Assembly (NCBI RefSeq): GCF_047948215.1
Contig: NC_134455.1
Coordinates: 77,005,189 to 77,069,188, forward strand
From: Lycorma delicatula
Lineage: Eukaryota; Arthropoda; Insecta; Hemiptera; Fulgoridae
Reading direction: 5' to 3'
Length of the DNA stretch: 64,000 nucleotides
The position numbers and the translations under genes were made by a program. Of this stretch, positions 35,481 through 47,382 are shown one piece after another; position 1 is the stretch's first letter, and each line of letters opens with the position of its first letter. The notes below the pieces were generated by a model, which had not been told where the DNA came from, did no database searches, and worked only from the letters and a program-made list of their open reading frames with translations.

Positions 35481-37400
35481 ATATATGTATGTATGTATAT
35501 AAAATTAATTTCACCGAGAAGAATAAAATTATATTTCTTTATTTTTGATTACTGTGTTGCTGTAAAGATTCTGAGCTCAATCATAATTCATTGGTTTTGG
35601 TATTTGCACGAAAGAAATTATATCTTGCCAACAATTGAAGGAAAAAATGTATTTTTACTTTTAATTTTTTATCTTATTCATGACACTTCAATGTTTCAAA
35701 AGAAAATTTATAGAAAACCAGTAAATAAGGTAAAAGAGCTATTTCGGTTGTCAATAAAGGTATTTTTTCTGCTTAATTATGTGATAGTAATAATAATTGA
35801 GTTAACATCACAATTATGCTACAAATGTAATTTCTTAATAATATTTTATTAATAAAAGATAATAATAGGTTGTGAAAATTAAGGAAGAAATTCCGTTAAA
35901 GCTAGTGGAAATCTCAAAATAGACTGTTAGAATAGATTGCTTGTTGCATTGCTAAATCACATAATAATAATGATCTTTTACTTTTCGATACGACTGTATT
36001 ACTCAATTCATACCAACTTCTGGTTGTTTACTAGAAAGAGTGACAGAGAGAGAATGTGAGACAGAACCTAAAAATATGTATTAGTAGATATGTATTATCT
36101 GTTTCGTAGTTCAAAAATAATCCTAACATCTGAAGTGCTCTTCAGTAAGCTGGAACACCTTGTAAAATACAAAGCTAATATCCCATAAATCGGAGTTAAT
36201 TTTAATATTTTCTTTTTTTAATGAAAAATACACATTACTGTAAATGATTTCTTCATTATATTTTCATTATACACTGTTCTTAGTGATTTTAATCTTGATA
36301 TCTGCAAAGAAGGATATCTTCCAAATTTATATGTTAATTTTAAATTATACATTTATTTTAAGTCTTGATATCTATGATTAATATTTAGTCATTATATTAA
36401 GCCAGTTATGATTTTTCTAATTAATTAATGATCTTTTTTTATTTATTTCAGTACTTATAGGTAGATATTCAAATAGGATTTTTTTTAAATATTTTTATAT
36501 AAAGTAAAATTCAATTTTATTGTTAATGTAATATAGAATAAAATGAAAGGATTTGTGTTTCAATGAATTGAATTCGATAATTTTTTTTTTTTTTTGTTTT
36601 GAATGATAAGAGTAGATTATCATGTTTTTCTGAATTAACTGTAATGGATAAATTTAAATTAGATCTCATTTGTAAAGAATAAAAATATATCAGTAATAGG
36701 GAACAATATTTTTTTTAGTCAGTAATTACAACTAACTGATTTTAGAAACCGAATAATGTTTTTTATCGTTTTTTTTTAATTAACTGATCGAAAACAAAAG
36801 CTTATTTTAAATCTGTGTAGTGATGTAATTTAATTCAATTCAGGATTGATAATGAGGCGTGTAGCGTAATCAATTAAATCATGAATAAAAAAAAATTCCC
36901 ACTAGTGATGATAAAAAAAGGATGTATAATTATAGCGGCAAGATCAAAGGAGTCATTCTTTGGACAGGGTGTCTCACACCCTGTCTAAAATTTCATATAG
37001 CCTATATTATCTCTTTTTATGCGATGATCATCTTATAAAAGGATACCCTTTTTAACAGTTTTCAAAAATTATTTTTCCTCTAAATTTCATCGTTAAATGG
37101 ATATCCTAATATACTTTAATACGATCCACTGGTCTGTAGTTAAATTAAATTAACACTCCTTTGGCATTAGTTTCTTGTTGGTGTTAAATTCTTTTACACG
37201 CAATTCTGCAATTTCACCATGAATACTTTTAATAAAATTTCGTTAAATATTTTTAATTTTAAAGTTTAAATACTTTATTAATCTTCTATGATTGTGTACG
37301 TTTATAAAGCTACTTTATTATTTTTCTGAGTTTTGATAAAATTATCATAAGTAGATGTTCTTCATGTTATTAAACTATTGATAAGAATGATAAAGGATAA
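35481..37400. other. AT-rich non-coding DNA
   Basis: A 119-codon frame (35493-35852) is hydrophobic and AT-driven; I see no family motif and do not call it a gene. A perfect hairpin with 10-bp arms (gacagggtgt ... acaccctgtc) lies at 36963-36985. Confidence 0.4.
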
Positions 37401-37405
37401 GTAAA

Positions 37406-37455
<50 letters not shown>

Positions 37456-37460
37456 TTTAC
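37401..37460. repeat. Perfect 60-bp palindrome around (TA)n
   Basis: gtaaaatataaa, a TA run, then tttatattttac. The centre is between 37430 and 37431 and all positions pair. Confidence 0.95.
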
Positions 37461-39740
37461 CTCTAATTATTTACATATATACATATAAATATACTTTATG
37501 TTCCTCCAAAGTAGAGTACATAAAATAGTTATTAAAATATCTCATTAATGTCCAAAAACTTCCTCATCTCATAAAATAGCTAATAATGCTGTAGCAAATG
37601 GAAAGATTATCTTGATGAACTATAAAGATAAGAACTATATAAAAAATAAACAGAAAATGAGGCAGTGATAACAATATTTTTAAAAAACGTGTGTAATAGT
37701 TTTTACAAAGGTATAAATTTAAAAAAAATCAATATGTTTTGGATTTTATTCCATCACCAGGTGCTTATTTATATCTATATATGTTTATTTACATATAAAT
37801 ATGCCCTACCTTCTCCCAGAACACTATAACAATATTTAAGTTTCAATACTTAAATATTACTTGTTATACGACCTGTAGGATTATCTTTATCTAGGATTTG
37901 TTCACCAATCCTGGTGAACAAATATAAAATGCTTATTATAGTGAATGAGTATTTTTTTATACTGATTGTAGCAATTGTGTTTTATTATATTCGTTATACT
38001 GGGCTTTAGCATATTTTATTTCTGTTGAGAATCGTATTGTTTGATGTCCGAACAGCCCAAAGCTTAAAAAACAATATTTATGATATTGGTGACTTAAAGC
38101 GTAACTGATATTATCTATAATTAAATATGTAATCTTAAGTATTTTCTTTGATTGCATTGATTAATACATGAAAATATTTGATTTTTTTAACTGATATACC
38201 ATGAAGTTATTACATCATCGTATAGATTTCATATTTAAAGAATTTTGATTTTCGTATTTCACAATGTTTTCTGTAAACGACCATAACTTTTTCTCCAGTG
38301 ACATAATTTGTTAACAGTTTAAATGTGGAAAGTTTTATTTACGAAATTAAATAAATATATTTATTATTTCGTCTAAAATTTCTTGACTGGTTTGATGTTC
38401 CTCTCCCCTTCCATTATGTTCTACGCTAATCTTTTATAATTCAGATAAAAAGAGTTCAATCAAATATAGTATAATTAATATAAATTACGATCTGAAAATA
38501 TTAATTAGATAGAAAAATAAAAATAAAACTAAAAAATTTATTTTATTTATTATTTTTAAATATGAAAAGTTGTATAAGTACATACATTATACAGAATAAT
38601 ATGTTTTACTAAGTTCCAGCTGTCTTATCGTGCATGCAAATCAGTATTCATTCCTGAAATACCATATAGTAGTTGAACAAGACTTTGTACTATTCCAAAC
38701 AAATTAAAATAAGTAATACCTCATATAATTTTACCGTATTATATGATTTAATACGTCAATAAAAATATTATCATATATTTTCCATGTTAATGATAATGCA
38801 ATCATGTGTATAAATCATTATTTATTATCTTATAATATTCCCTTTTTGTTTGTTTCATCTAGAATTTTCCTTCCTTATGCTAATAACTAATCTAGAGATA
38901 CTTTAGTTTATTGCATATTTCATATAATTCTACTTTGAACTTACCGTCTCTATTTGTATATTATGGAAAATTATTTTATGAAAAAAAGGACAACCTCTTG
39001 AAACGTAGTGTACGGGTACTACTTAAAAGTAATAGTATAGAATAGGAATATGAAATATGACGTCACCTTTCCATAACATTACAGTTTAAAAGATACAGTT
39101 CTTCATTGTAAGATAAAATTATAAAAAACTATCAAAATATTTTATAAAAGTATTTATGTATAAAATACAAAAGAACACATCAACCACCCTATCTTAAGGA
39201 GTTCCTAGTTATCTTTTCTAAATTACTAGTTATTTTTTTTATGGATAATTTTTAAAAAGAACCTACATTTAAATATTTTTTCCGAAGTTAGGTTTATTTG
39301 ATAAAAATTTTGTTATTTTTATTATTTTAATCTTACTAAAAATTTTGTTAAACAAAATTCATGAAAACGTAAAATTTACGTAAGAAAAAGAAAGTCAATA
39401 GTGGCTTTTATTTTTGGATTTAAAATTAATTCATAAATCTAATAAAAAGAGTTTTGATATCAGTAGAAAATGTACACACATTGATATAAATAAAGATTAT
39501 TTATATGTTATGCAGCATAAGAAAGTAATAGGATTTAATTGATAGTTTATAAAGAAAATTGGCTGTCAGTTAATCTAGAAGCTTATTACATAGAAATGAA
39601 CTTTATTAAAGATATAACTGAGTTTAACAGCTTTATTTGAAACACTAACACAACAGTCTATGTTACAGTTATGAAACATCTATAATTTTTCAGGTCAAAA
39701 TGAAATATGAAACCATCAAAACTTTATCCATATAATTTTC
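37461..39740. other. AT-rich non-coding DNA
   Basis: Nothing gene-like. A perfect hairpin with 11-bp arms (atttgttcacc ... ggtgaacaaat) lies at 37896-37923. Confidence 0.4.
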
Positions 39741-39894
39741 TTTTGTTTGATTTGATATCGCCACATAATCTTGAAGCTTATCCGCTGGATTTGAAAAGGT
39801 AATTTTGTAGTGTATGAAAAATACCATGCCTGACCAGGATTAGAACTCCGGACCTCCGGATAAAATGGTGAGACGCTACCACTTCACCACGGAG
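39741..39894 (-). mobile_element. tRNA-derived SINE, family 2, most complete copy
   Basis: Minus strand: ctccgtggtgaagtggtagc carries an A-box-like start, then ccggaggtccggagttctaa with a degraded B box, then catggtatttttcatacact, and a body ending near ataagcttcaagattatgtg. The body has no similarity I can see to family 1, so the two tRNA-headed families are separate. It ends 11 bp before repeat H copy 2. Confidence 0.7.
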
Positions 39895-39904
39895 TTTCAA
39901 ATTA

Positions 39905-40894
39905 AAAAAAACTGGTGTGTACACCACATGACTTCATTGTACACCTATTAAATTACATATACACATTGTTTGCTGCACTAATTTAAATTTATTTCATTTG
40001 AAAGTGAAGTACGATCCTCCAATTCTTTAATAACGTGGACAGTTACAAAATCGCATTGCTGTGGACACCATATTGCATCACATTTTTTTTAGTGTCCGTA
40101 TCATCACTTATATTAGTTCATATATTAATTCTGTTTCACGTCGCTCAAGTAGTTATGTAGTGAGAACGTGAAGGATCCGTAACCATGCACACTTCGGTTC
40201 AAATCCGACTCCATACATATATTTTTTACTTTTTTTTTCAATTGAAATATATAGATTTATTAAAAATTATTAACCTCTATAAATATTTTTGCATTATAAT
40301 GAAAAGAACGTAAAATCTTATTTCACTAATAACTTCAGATTTTTTTCATATTTTTTTTCAATCAGTTAATATTTATTAATAAATCAATATATTTAAATTA
40401 AAGAAAAAACAGTTAAAAAAATAGAAAATGAAGTCGGATTCAAGCCGATTGAAGCCTTCTCCTTGTAAGATCAAAATATTTCATTAATTAAAATTTTATT
40501 TTCCTATAGCTCTGAAACCAATTAAAATCAAAACCATTTATGATATATCGTTGAAAAGCTCTCAATAGAACTTGTTACTGCAGCTAAGAAAAAGTCCAAA
40601 ATCCAAATTTTTGGGGTTTTAGGCTTTTTTGGACATTTCTGGTCAAGTCTATTGAAATCAAAACGGGAGGTGCACAACTAGATGTTACTCCACTTCTAAA
40701 TACAAAATTTCAACATCTTACGGGTAATCGTTTTTAAGTTATGCGAGATACATATGTACATACGTATAGACGTCACGCCGAAACTAGTCAAAATAGAGTT
40801 AGGGATGGGCAAAATGGAAATTTTCGTGAAAATCTGAAAACTGAAATTTTTCACGATCACAATACTTTCGTTACTTCATACAAAAAAGTAAAAA
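39905..40894 (+). repeat. Repeat H, copy 2 (longest)
   Basis: Left part with acaccacatgacttcattgt and gctgcactaatttaaattta; middle part with a tRNA-like stretch (40137-40212); right part with gatatatcgttgaaaagctc, tctattgaaatcaaaacggg, ggtgcacaactagatgttac and cgaaactagtcaaaatagag; right end with cttcatacaa. Copies 1 and 3 lack roughly 270 bp of the middle. The short motif acttcctTgta near the left end is found inverted at the right end (tacaaggaagt in copy 3), so short inverted ends are possible. No protein is encoded. Confidence 0.8.
40137..40212 (+). other. tRNA-like sequence inside repeat H
   Basis: cacgtcgctcaagtagttat followed 40-odd bases later by cggttcaaatccgact, which contains a good B box (GGTTCAAATCC). 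The acceptor arms do not pair, so it is not a functional tRNA; a third tRNA-derived SINE inserted in repeat H is possible. Confidence 0.4.
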
Positions 40895-42540
40895 AGATCT
40901 TTTAAACATTGAAGATAAAAAACTAAACCCATGAAAAGATCAAGCATTTATATATTGATTTTAAAGGAATGAGATTTGAGATAGCAGAGAAAACTTAAAG
41001 ATTGAAATTCTCCTTGAAATCTTTTTTTAGGAGAAATAACTGTTTCATTAGTTGAAGGTTCTTTCTTCCTTGAGATAAATTTTTATCTTATCCAATTCAA
41101 ATAAGATTTGGTTATCTTACAAACCTACAGAAAAAACTTTAGAAATAAAACAATCTAATGTTGCGCAGGATGTTTCTTTCCAAATGTAGGATGAAACAAA
41201 GTTTTCCCCCGAGTAAAAATGTTCATTTTAAATCAAGAACTACATTAATGAAAGAAATTTTTGGTTCATATAAAAGTTAAATTTAAAAATAACTTTGTTG
41301 TGAAAACCTTTTCTCCCTGTTTCATTTAATTATTTATTTATTTTTTAAAAGTTCTTTTAAAATCTGTACTCTACACTACAGAATAACAACGACCTGATTT
41401 TGAAACAAATATTAATTAAGGATGTAGTAGTGATTGCAATGATTGTAAGAAATTGAAAATGAATAAAGAACCAATCAGTCGAATACGCTTAATTTCGAAG
41501 AAAATCGCTTGAAGTAGTACTTGGGAAAAACTTTTTTGTGGATTTCTTCGTACCAGAGAAGCTATTTCATAACATAGCAAGAAGTGCACTGTATCAATCA
41601 AAATATTTTATCTGATAATTCTCTGTTTTTGAAGTAGTTTGTAAACAATTGAAAAGTGTAAATGATACACATTTTTAGAATATTGATAGACTCCTGGGGA
41701 GAATAACCAAATGTAGGCGTGATTATGGATGAGACCATCTAAATTGTTACTTCATATTTCAGATTGATACCAATCCCGATAATATATTCTCTGAGAATAA
41801 ACCTCTAAATATCAAACTCATCGAAAGGCTGGAGAAGTTGGAAGAAATAGTTATAACGATACTCGTTATCAATTTAAAAGTAATCTTATTTAGAAAATGG
41901 CATCAACGGGCAGCCAGCTAAAAGCTAGTTATGTACATTATGGACAGAATTAGTTTTAATAATAAAGGTTTAAGTACTATGAGGAACTTATAAACTGACA
42001 TCAGAACTACAAAGTATACCTGGAAAGTCGTAAATCGACTAGGATTAGGTACTATCAAGTGCAGAGATTATGTCAAGAAGTTGGGTTCATCCAAGAGTGA
42101 GTGATTGTTGAAAAATCTAAATCTCGGAATATTTAGTATTCTATTGCTGGAATATGATAGGATCTTGCACGAAATAAGATATCATTTTTGCAAAAAAATC
42201 ATTTAAAAAAAATATTTTTTGAATAATTTATATCTTTTCTTATTTCTTCTTTTACAGATTCACTATCAATTGTTGGGTGATTAATCACATACTTTCGCCT
42301 TATTCTGGCATCCCACTGCTCATCCTTAATCTTATCACCCTAATTAATTTCCTTTCTATAATCTGTGTAATCTTTCTATAATCTAATTCCTTTCTATATC
42401 TGTGACAGCTATTCATAAAAAAATCACTTTACTTCTCTGTCAAGCTTATATGAAATTTCATTTCCGTAGTGTACAGTTTTTTCCTTCTTTCATTTTATAA
42501 ATAAAGTCTCTTTAATTCTCATTTTATAACTCTCTTTCTT
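40895..42540. other. AT-rich non-coding DNA
   Basis: No gene recognised. Confidence 0.4.
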
Positions 42541-42816
42541 TTTCTTTTTTGCTTAGTCTCTGTAACCACCGTAAGCTTACTTCAGAGGAAGATGATAGGT
42601 ATGAAATTGAAGTGATCGTCGGCTTGTACAGTCTCAGATCGACCATTTCTGAGATCTGCGATTAATTGAAATCCAACCACCACAGAACACCGGTATACAA
42701 GATCCAGTATCAAATCCGTATAAAACTGCCTTTATTAGGATTTGAACCTTAGAACTCTCGACTTTGAAATCAGCTGATTTGTGATGACGAGTTCATCGCT
42801 AGACCAATCCGGTCGA
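42541..42816 (-). mobile_element. tRNA-derived SINE, family 1, near full length
   Basis: From a diverged tail (gcttagtctctgtaaccacc) through ccaccgtaagcttacttcag, catttctgagatctgcgatt, caccggtatacaagatccag, to the head (agaccaatccgg). On the minus strand ggtctagcgatgaac is A-box-like and ggttcaaatcc is an intact B-box core, so this copy keeps a better internal promoter than most. Confidence 0.85.
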
Positions 42817-43540
42817 TAACTCATGTCATAACTGGCGTGAAGTATAACACTTTTTGTGTTTCTTTTGCTTTTTCTTTTTTACTGTATCAGAAATATACTC
42901 ATCTGTCCATCAATCTTTCATCCAGCTCACTTCTCAAATATTTAAAACTTTTATTTCAAGAAATTCAACTTATCGGTTCCTCCCTGTTCTTTCTTTTGTT
43001 CACTCTTCTCTTTTGTATTCTGTTTCTTACTCTTTTCTTTTCTTGCTACAATACCTAACGTTTCAATCATTTATGCTGGTATTTAAAAAATAAAAAACAG
43101 CTTTCTCCTCTTTTGATTTAATCTTCAGTTTTCAATTTTATTAAAAACCGAATTTCAGTTTTATTCAGTTTTTAAACTTTCATTCAGTTTTTAGTTTCAG
43201 AAACTATTAGTAGTAAAAAAGCTAGTTTTTAAAGATATATTTTTCAAATTAATTTTTCAGATAGAAACACTACTCACTGAATAATTTTTAACAATAAAAA
43301 TTATAAATATGGTGATATTATAACGTATTAAAAAAGATTATTATTTAACCATAAGAAAAAAGATTGTTTTATACATAAATAATAAGTAATAAAACTGTTG
43401 ACTAAAACCATTCTGTGTTTTATTATCGTTATACAATAACAAAGATTGCAGTAACATGTAATTTTACGAGTGGTATACTAAACACATAAGTTATAAAAAC
43501 ATGACCTATACAACACTAGTAAAACTACTACACTAACTCT
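42817..43540. other. AT-rich non-coding DNA, T-rich at the left
   Basis: Two overlapping 73- and 79-codon frames around 42837-43093 are Phe/Leu/Ser-rich from T/C runs. I do not regard them as genes. Confidence 0.4.
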
Positions 43541-43682
43541 TCTTTTTATTGGTTAAAAAAGAAACTAAAAGATTCGATGCGAGAGAGATGAATTGAACGG
43601 TGGAATGAGAAAGAAATAGTAAAAATTGTTATGGTAGGAGCAAGATAGAACGAATAAGAGTGCGAGTTGCGTTCGTCACGGT

Positions 43683-43798
43683 GTATAAATATCATTCTGA
43701 CAGCAAACAATACATTGCAGTAAGCCATCGAGAGAAGGAATCACGCTCTACAAGCCGTTTGGCCGGCCTTGCATGATTTAATTTCATGCAGGTATGCA
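43683..43798 (+). promoter_or_regulatory. Candidate TATA promoter and first exon
   Basis: tgtataaata begins at 43682 in a locally GC-richer region. About 30 bp downstream, acattgcagtaagcc contains an initiator-like cagt. About 80 bp further on, catgcag|gtatgc at 43785-43797 resembles a 5' splice donor. The intervening sequence has no useful open frame, so it would be a non-coding first exon. No second exon is identified; this could be a chance arrangement. Confidence 0.25.
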
Positions 43799-43805
43799 AA
43801 TGTAA

Positions 43806-44015
43806 ATGACTTCACGGTTCTACCATAAATTAAAAGATATTTATCCGCTACGCGGACGACAAGAAGAAAAATATATGAATAATGAAAACGCGCCGGCTGG
43901 GCGTGTCATTGTAGTAAGAAATTCATTTCTAAAGCAATTAAACAGCCCTGCTATAGATCCAGAATGGAGGGCGCCACTTCCTGCGGAAACCCCTCCTCAA
44001 GCCCTCCTTTTCTAA
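43806..44015 (+). CDS. Hypothetical 69-residue open frame
   Basis: A basic N-terminal half followed by a proline/alanine-rich end (DPEWRAPLPAETPPQALL). Amino-acid use is less AT-driven than that of other short frames here, and it lies just after the candidate promoter. I recognise no domain. It could be a chance frame, a relic, or part of an exon; low confidence. Confidence 0.15.
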   Translation: MTSRFYHKLKDIYPLRGRQEEKYMNNENAPAGRVIVVRNSFLKQLNSPAIDPEWRAPLPAETPPQALLF

Positions 44016-44140
44016 TACATTACTGTATCATCTTCAGTAATATTAATATTTATTTTGTTTTTGCTAGTGTCAGTCTGATAAGTAAACAAAGAAACCATTG
44101 TACCACCGGTATTATTATAACGTGGGAACCTGTCCATAAA

Positions 44141-44937
44141 ATTTGATTGGATTGATTCCTCCTTCAGATAATTGTTACCACTACTACTATTAATATATTA
44201 TATACCTTTCTGCTGCACAATATTATAGTATTTTCATTAAACAAACTTTTAAATGAAATTAAAACCGATTCTCATAAAATTATTACCTAACATTATCTTA
44301 ACTACTATAAATACATTCATAAATAATTAAAGTGAGACCTCTATTTGATTAAGTTTTTCATAAAGAAAAAACATATAATTCATAATGGCTACCTTCGATG
44401 TTGTTTTAATACAAGATTAAATGATATTCTTAATTAACAATTAAATAAGTAAACATAGATCATAAAATTGAATTCATAGTTCGTATTTTATTATTTCTAG
44501 TGGAAAAGTAAATAAAATAGAGAGAATTTTTGTAATAGTTTCATTCTATTCAGGGATTGTTATTTTAAAAAATAAGTGACATCAAAGGAATGCTTTATAG
44601 ACCCTAATTCAACTGTCACAATTAAAAAACAACTTTCAAATTAAATTGTAATTTCTACAATTACAAAAGAAATTAAATAATTTTTGAAATAATATTATTA
44701 CGCATAAAAAAAACTATGACCTAAAAAATGATAAAATGAACACAAGCTTGCTAAATGTTGTATTTATATGGATATTTTTAGCAGGCTTTAAAAAAGAAGA
44801 AATTTCTTAAGTAAATGACATCAAAAAATAGCATAAAAAAGCAGACCGGATATGCTCCAAAATAGAAAAGATCAGAAATTACAAATTAAAACAACAAATT
44901 GTCCTCCTTTGAAATACATACCATCCTCTGATATTGA
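44141..44937. other. AT-rich non-coding DNA
   Basis: Nothing recognised. Confidence 0.4.
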
Positions 44938-44998
44938 TACATATCATCATCTGAATTAATACCTTACAGTGGTTCCGTGGGAATAACAAAAAAAAAAC
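44938..44998 (+). mobile_element. tRNA-derived SINE, family 1, 3' tail fragment
   Basis: gatacatatcatcatctgaa, taataccttacagtggttcc and gtgggaataac followed by an A-run match the family tail. The R1-clade LINE begins directly after its A-run. Confidence 0.65.
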
Positions 44999-44999
44999 G

Positions 45000-46510
45000 G
45001 TACTGTTATCCCCCCTATAAAACGAATTTTGAGGTGTCAGATGGGACGGAATCATATTTGACATATGCAGATGATTTGGCCCTCCTCGTGGCCGGACACA
45101 CCAAACCAGACGTAGAGGATGTAACCAATAATGCGGTCCGGCGAATAAGTTATTGGCTTGAGGTGAGAGGACTACAGTTAGCACCTAATAAAACCTCTGT
45201 AGTAGCGTTAGTTGGGAGAAGAAGACTGCGAAAAATGCAAATTAATGTTGCTGGGACCAGTATTCTCACGTCAGGGTGCGTTAAGTACCTCAGCATGTGG
45301 TTGGAGAGGAGCCGAAACTACAACGTTCACCTTCAGCACACCTTGGCACGTGCCGAGACAGTTGTTGATAATCTCGGTAAGCTTATGCGTAATCACAAAG
45401 GTCCTCGTGCTCCCAGACGACGTATTATACTGACGGTTGCTTCTTCTATCCTATTTTATGCCGTCCCTGCGTGGATAGAGGTCCTTGAAAAGAAAAGGAA
45501 TGTAGATAAAATATCATCGCTTCAAAGACGTGCTGCGTTGAACATTAGGGCCGCATACCGCACGGTTTCGCGAAACTCTGTTGAGGTTATCTCCGGAATT
45601 CCCTCGGTGTGGATGCGTGCATTGATGCTCGGGCGGGTTTATCTTGGTATGACTAAGACCGAGGCTAAATGCTTACTTCTGGCCGAGTGACAGGAGGCCC
45701 GGAACACCTTACCTACTAGTGTATGGACGCGTAAATTAATTCCGAGAATAGACGTATGGGTGCAGAGAGGACTGGGTGAGGTAGGTTTCTATATAACGCA
45801 GCTCCTTTCTGGACATGGCGAATTTGAAGCCTACCTGCATCGATTTGGCAGGAGAGCGTCTCCTCTATGCAGGTACTGCGATCTTGAGGATACTGTTGAA
45901 CACACCATCTACCAATGCCAGCAGTGGGATGTGGTCAGACAAGATGTCGGGTTACGCTGGCTTTCTCCGGAAGAAACAGTTCCATACATGTCGACAGGAA
46001 GAGCGGAATGGGACAAGGTAGTACAACTAGCAACTAGTATCCTGAAAACAAAAGCGAGAGAAGCTAGATAATGGGATAGAGCCTGATTTAGGGCCCAGAT
46101 CAGTTAGAGGACTGAAGATCACCAGGAAGGAATCAGAGTTCCATACGAAAGACCTGAGGCAGGCGAAGAAAGTGACTTGAAGGTGAAGGGGAGAAAGACA
46201 AGCCCCCTGTGGAGCCGTTGTGTCTCTGCACTTGTGCGGATCGGCGATGGTGATGAAGCACGAGGACTCTCGACTCTGGATCCTAAAGGCACCTCCTGGG
46301 CCCGCGCAATGCATAAACTGCAGGACCGACCCCGGAGGAGAAGAAACGGTGAGATATGAGTTTTAGTCTGTAGGGTGCGGGTATACATAGGCTCTTAATT
46401 ACATCTAGCCGAACCCGTGCGAGTTCGCGACACTCCCCCGTTTATGGGGGGGTGCGTAAATGGCATTTCTCAGACTCAGCTTTAATAAAAGCAAAAAAGA
46501 AAAAAAAAAG
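45000..46510 (+). mobile_element. 5'-truncated R1-clade LINE
   Basis: Begins just before the catalytic part of the reverse transcriptase, runs through the C-terminal domain and a ~430-bp 3' UTR, and ends with an AATAAA-like signal at 46483-46488 and an A-rich tail (46492-46510). 5' truncation is the usual result of aborted target-primed reverse transcription. It is a different family from the R1-clade copy at 3405-6956: the conserved blocks agree but the 3' UTRs do not. Confidence 0.9.
45021..46071 (+). pseudogene. R1-clade ORF2, C-terminal two thirds, one in-frame stop
   Basis: A single frame carries the catalytic YADD at 45064-45075, the thumb region (KYLSMWLERS; the consensus has LG where this copy has LS), the SSLQRRAALNIRAAYRT block, and after an in-frame TGA at 45688-45690 the block ITQLLSGHGEFEAYLHRFGR and a CCHC zinc knuckle (C37-x2-C40-x7-H48-x4-C53 of the 45760-46071 frame). 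Related R1-clade proteins have Trp near the TGA, so a TGG to TGA change is likely. No frameshift is seen over about 1,050 bp, so the copy is young compared with its neighbours. The endonuclease and N-terminal reverse transcriptase are absent. Confidence 0.9.
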
Positions 46511-47340
46511 GTCACGAAATGACAGGAAGAATAGGGACTGGAAGAAGAATGAGGTAGGGATACTGCATGTCACCAACACTGTTTAGTGTATATCTATTTA
46601 AGAAATAATTAAATTCTGTCTGAATGGAAAAAATGAATAAATATCGTTGGCAGAAGAATAGAATGTATACGTTTTGCTGATGACTGGCGGATAGTCCGAG
46701 TAAACTAAATGAAATGCTTGATGACTTAAATGAAATTTGCAAAAGTTGGGGTATAAGGATAAACAAAAGAAGACAAAATATATGATATTAGGTGGAAAGA
46801 AAGAGAGGATTGAGATTACGATAGGAAATAAAGTTTTAAAGCCTGTGAAGAAATTTCAATACTTGGGAAATATAGCTGATGACCTGACTTGAACAGTAGA
46901 AATTAAATCAAGAATAACAAAAAGTAAGCGTACGTTTAATGAGAAGGAAAGACTGCCTTATGGAAATTTAGACTTAGCGTTAAGTAAGAGATTAATAAAA
47001 TATTTTATTTGGAGTGTGATTTTCTACGGAGCTGAAACCTGGACGATGAGAAAAGCAGACAGAAAACGAATTGAGGCTTTTGAGATGTGGGTGTAGCGAA
47101 AAAAGATAAATGTCGGATGGCAAGACCACGTGAATGAATTAGTATTAAGGAGAATTGGAGAGACCAGGAAAATACCAAATGTGATTGCATAGAGGAAGAG
47201 CAACCGGCTAGGACATTCTATGAGAAGAAGGTGTATATTAGTGAACATGAAGGCTTGGTAAATGAATGAAACAGGAAGGAAGAGATTTCAAATGATTTTT
47301 GAAAAAGGAAAATATACGGTTTTATAGTGGAGGATAATGT
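46511..47340 (+). pseudogene. RTE-like LINE reverse transcriptase remnant
   Basis: From 46518 in one frame: MTGRIGTGRRMR, a stop, then GYCMSPTLFSVYL, the palm motif usually written RQGC.LSPTLFN.YL. Later frames give FADDW-like sequence (gttttgctgatgactgg near 46671), MLDDLNEICKSWGIRIN-like sequence, KKFQYLGNIADD, RLIKYFIWSVIFYGAETWT, RKADRKRIEAFEMWV, INVGWQDHVNELVLRRIGE and GHSMRRR. This order is the standard C-terminal half of RTE-type LINE proteins common in insects. Many stops and shifts. It begins immediately after the A-tail of the R1-clade LINE, with no endonuclease. Confidence 0.75.
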
Positions 47341-47382
47341 TGAACATTTTCAAATATTTTCATTAAAATGTTAAATATAGTG

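Noticed and set aside
35493..35852. 119-codon + strand frame after a TA microsatellite
   Set aside because: Hydrophobic and AT-codon-driven with no motif or conserved neighbour; long for chance but not supportable as a gene.
40137..40212. Functional tRNA gene
   Set aside because: Good B box but no pairing acceptor stem and no clear anticodon arm.
42837..43093. Overlapping Phe/Ser/Leu-rich frames
   Set aside because: Products of T/C-rich sequence read in two frames; no motif.
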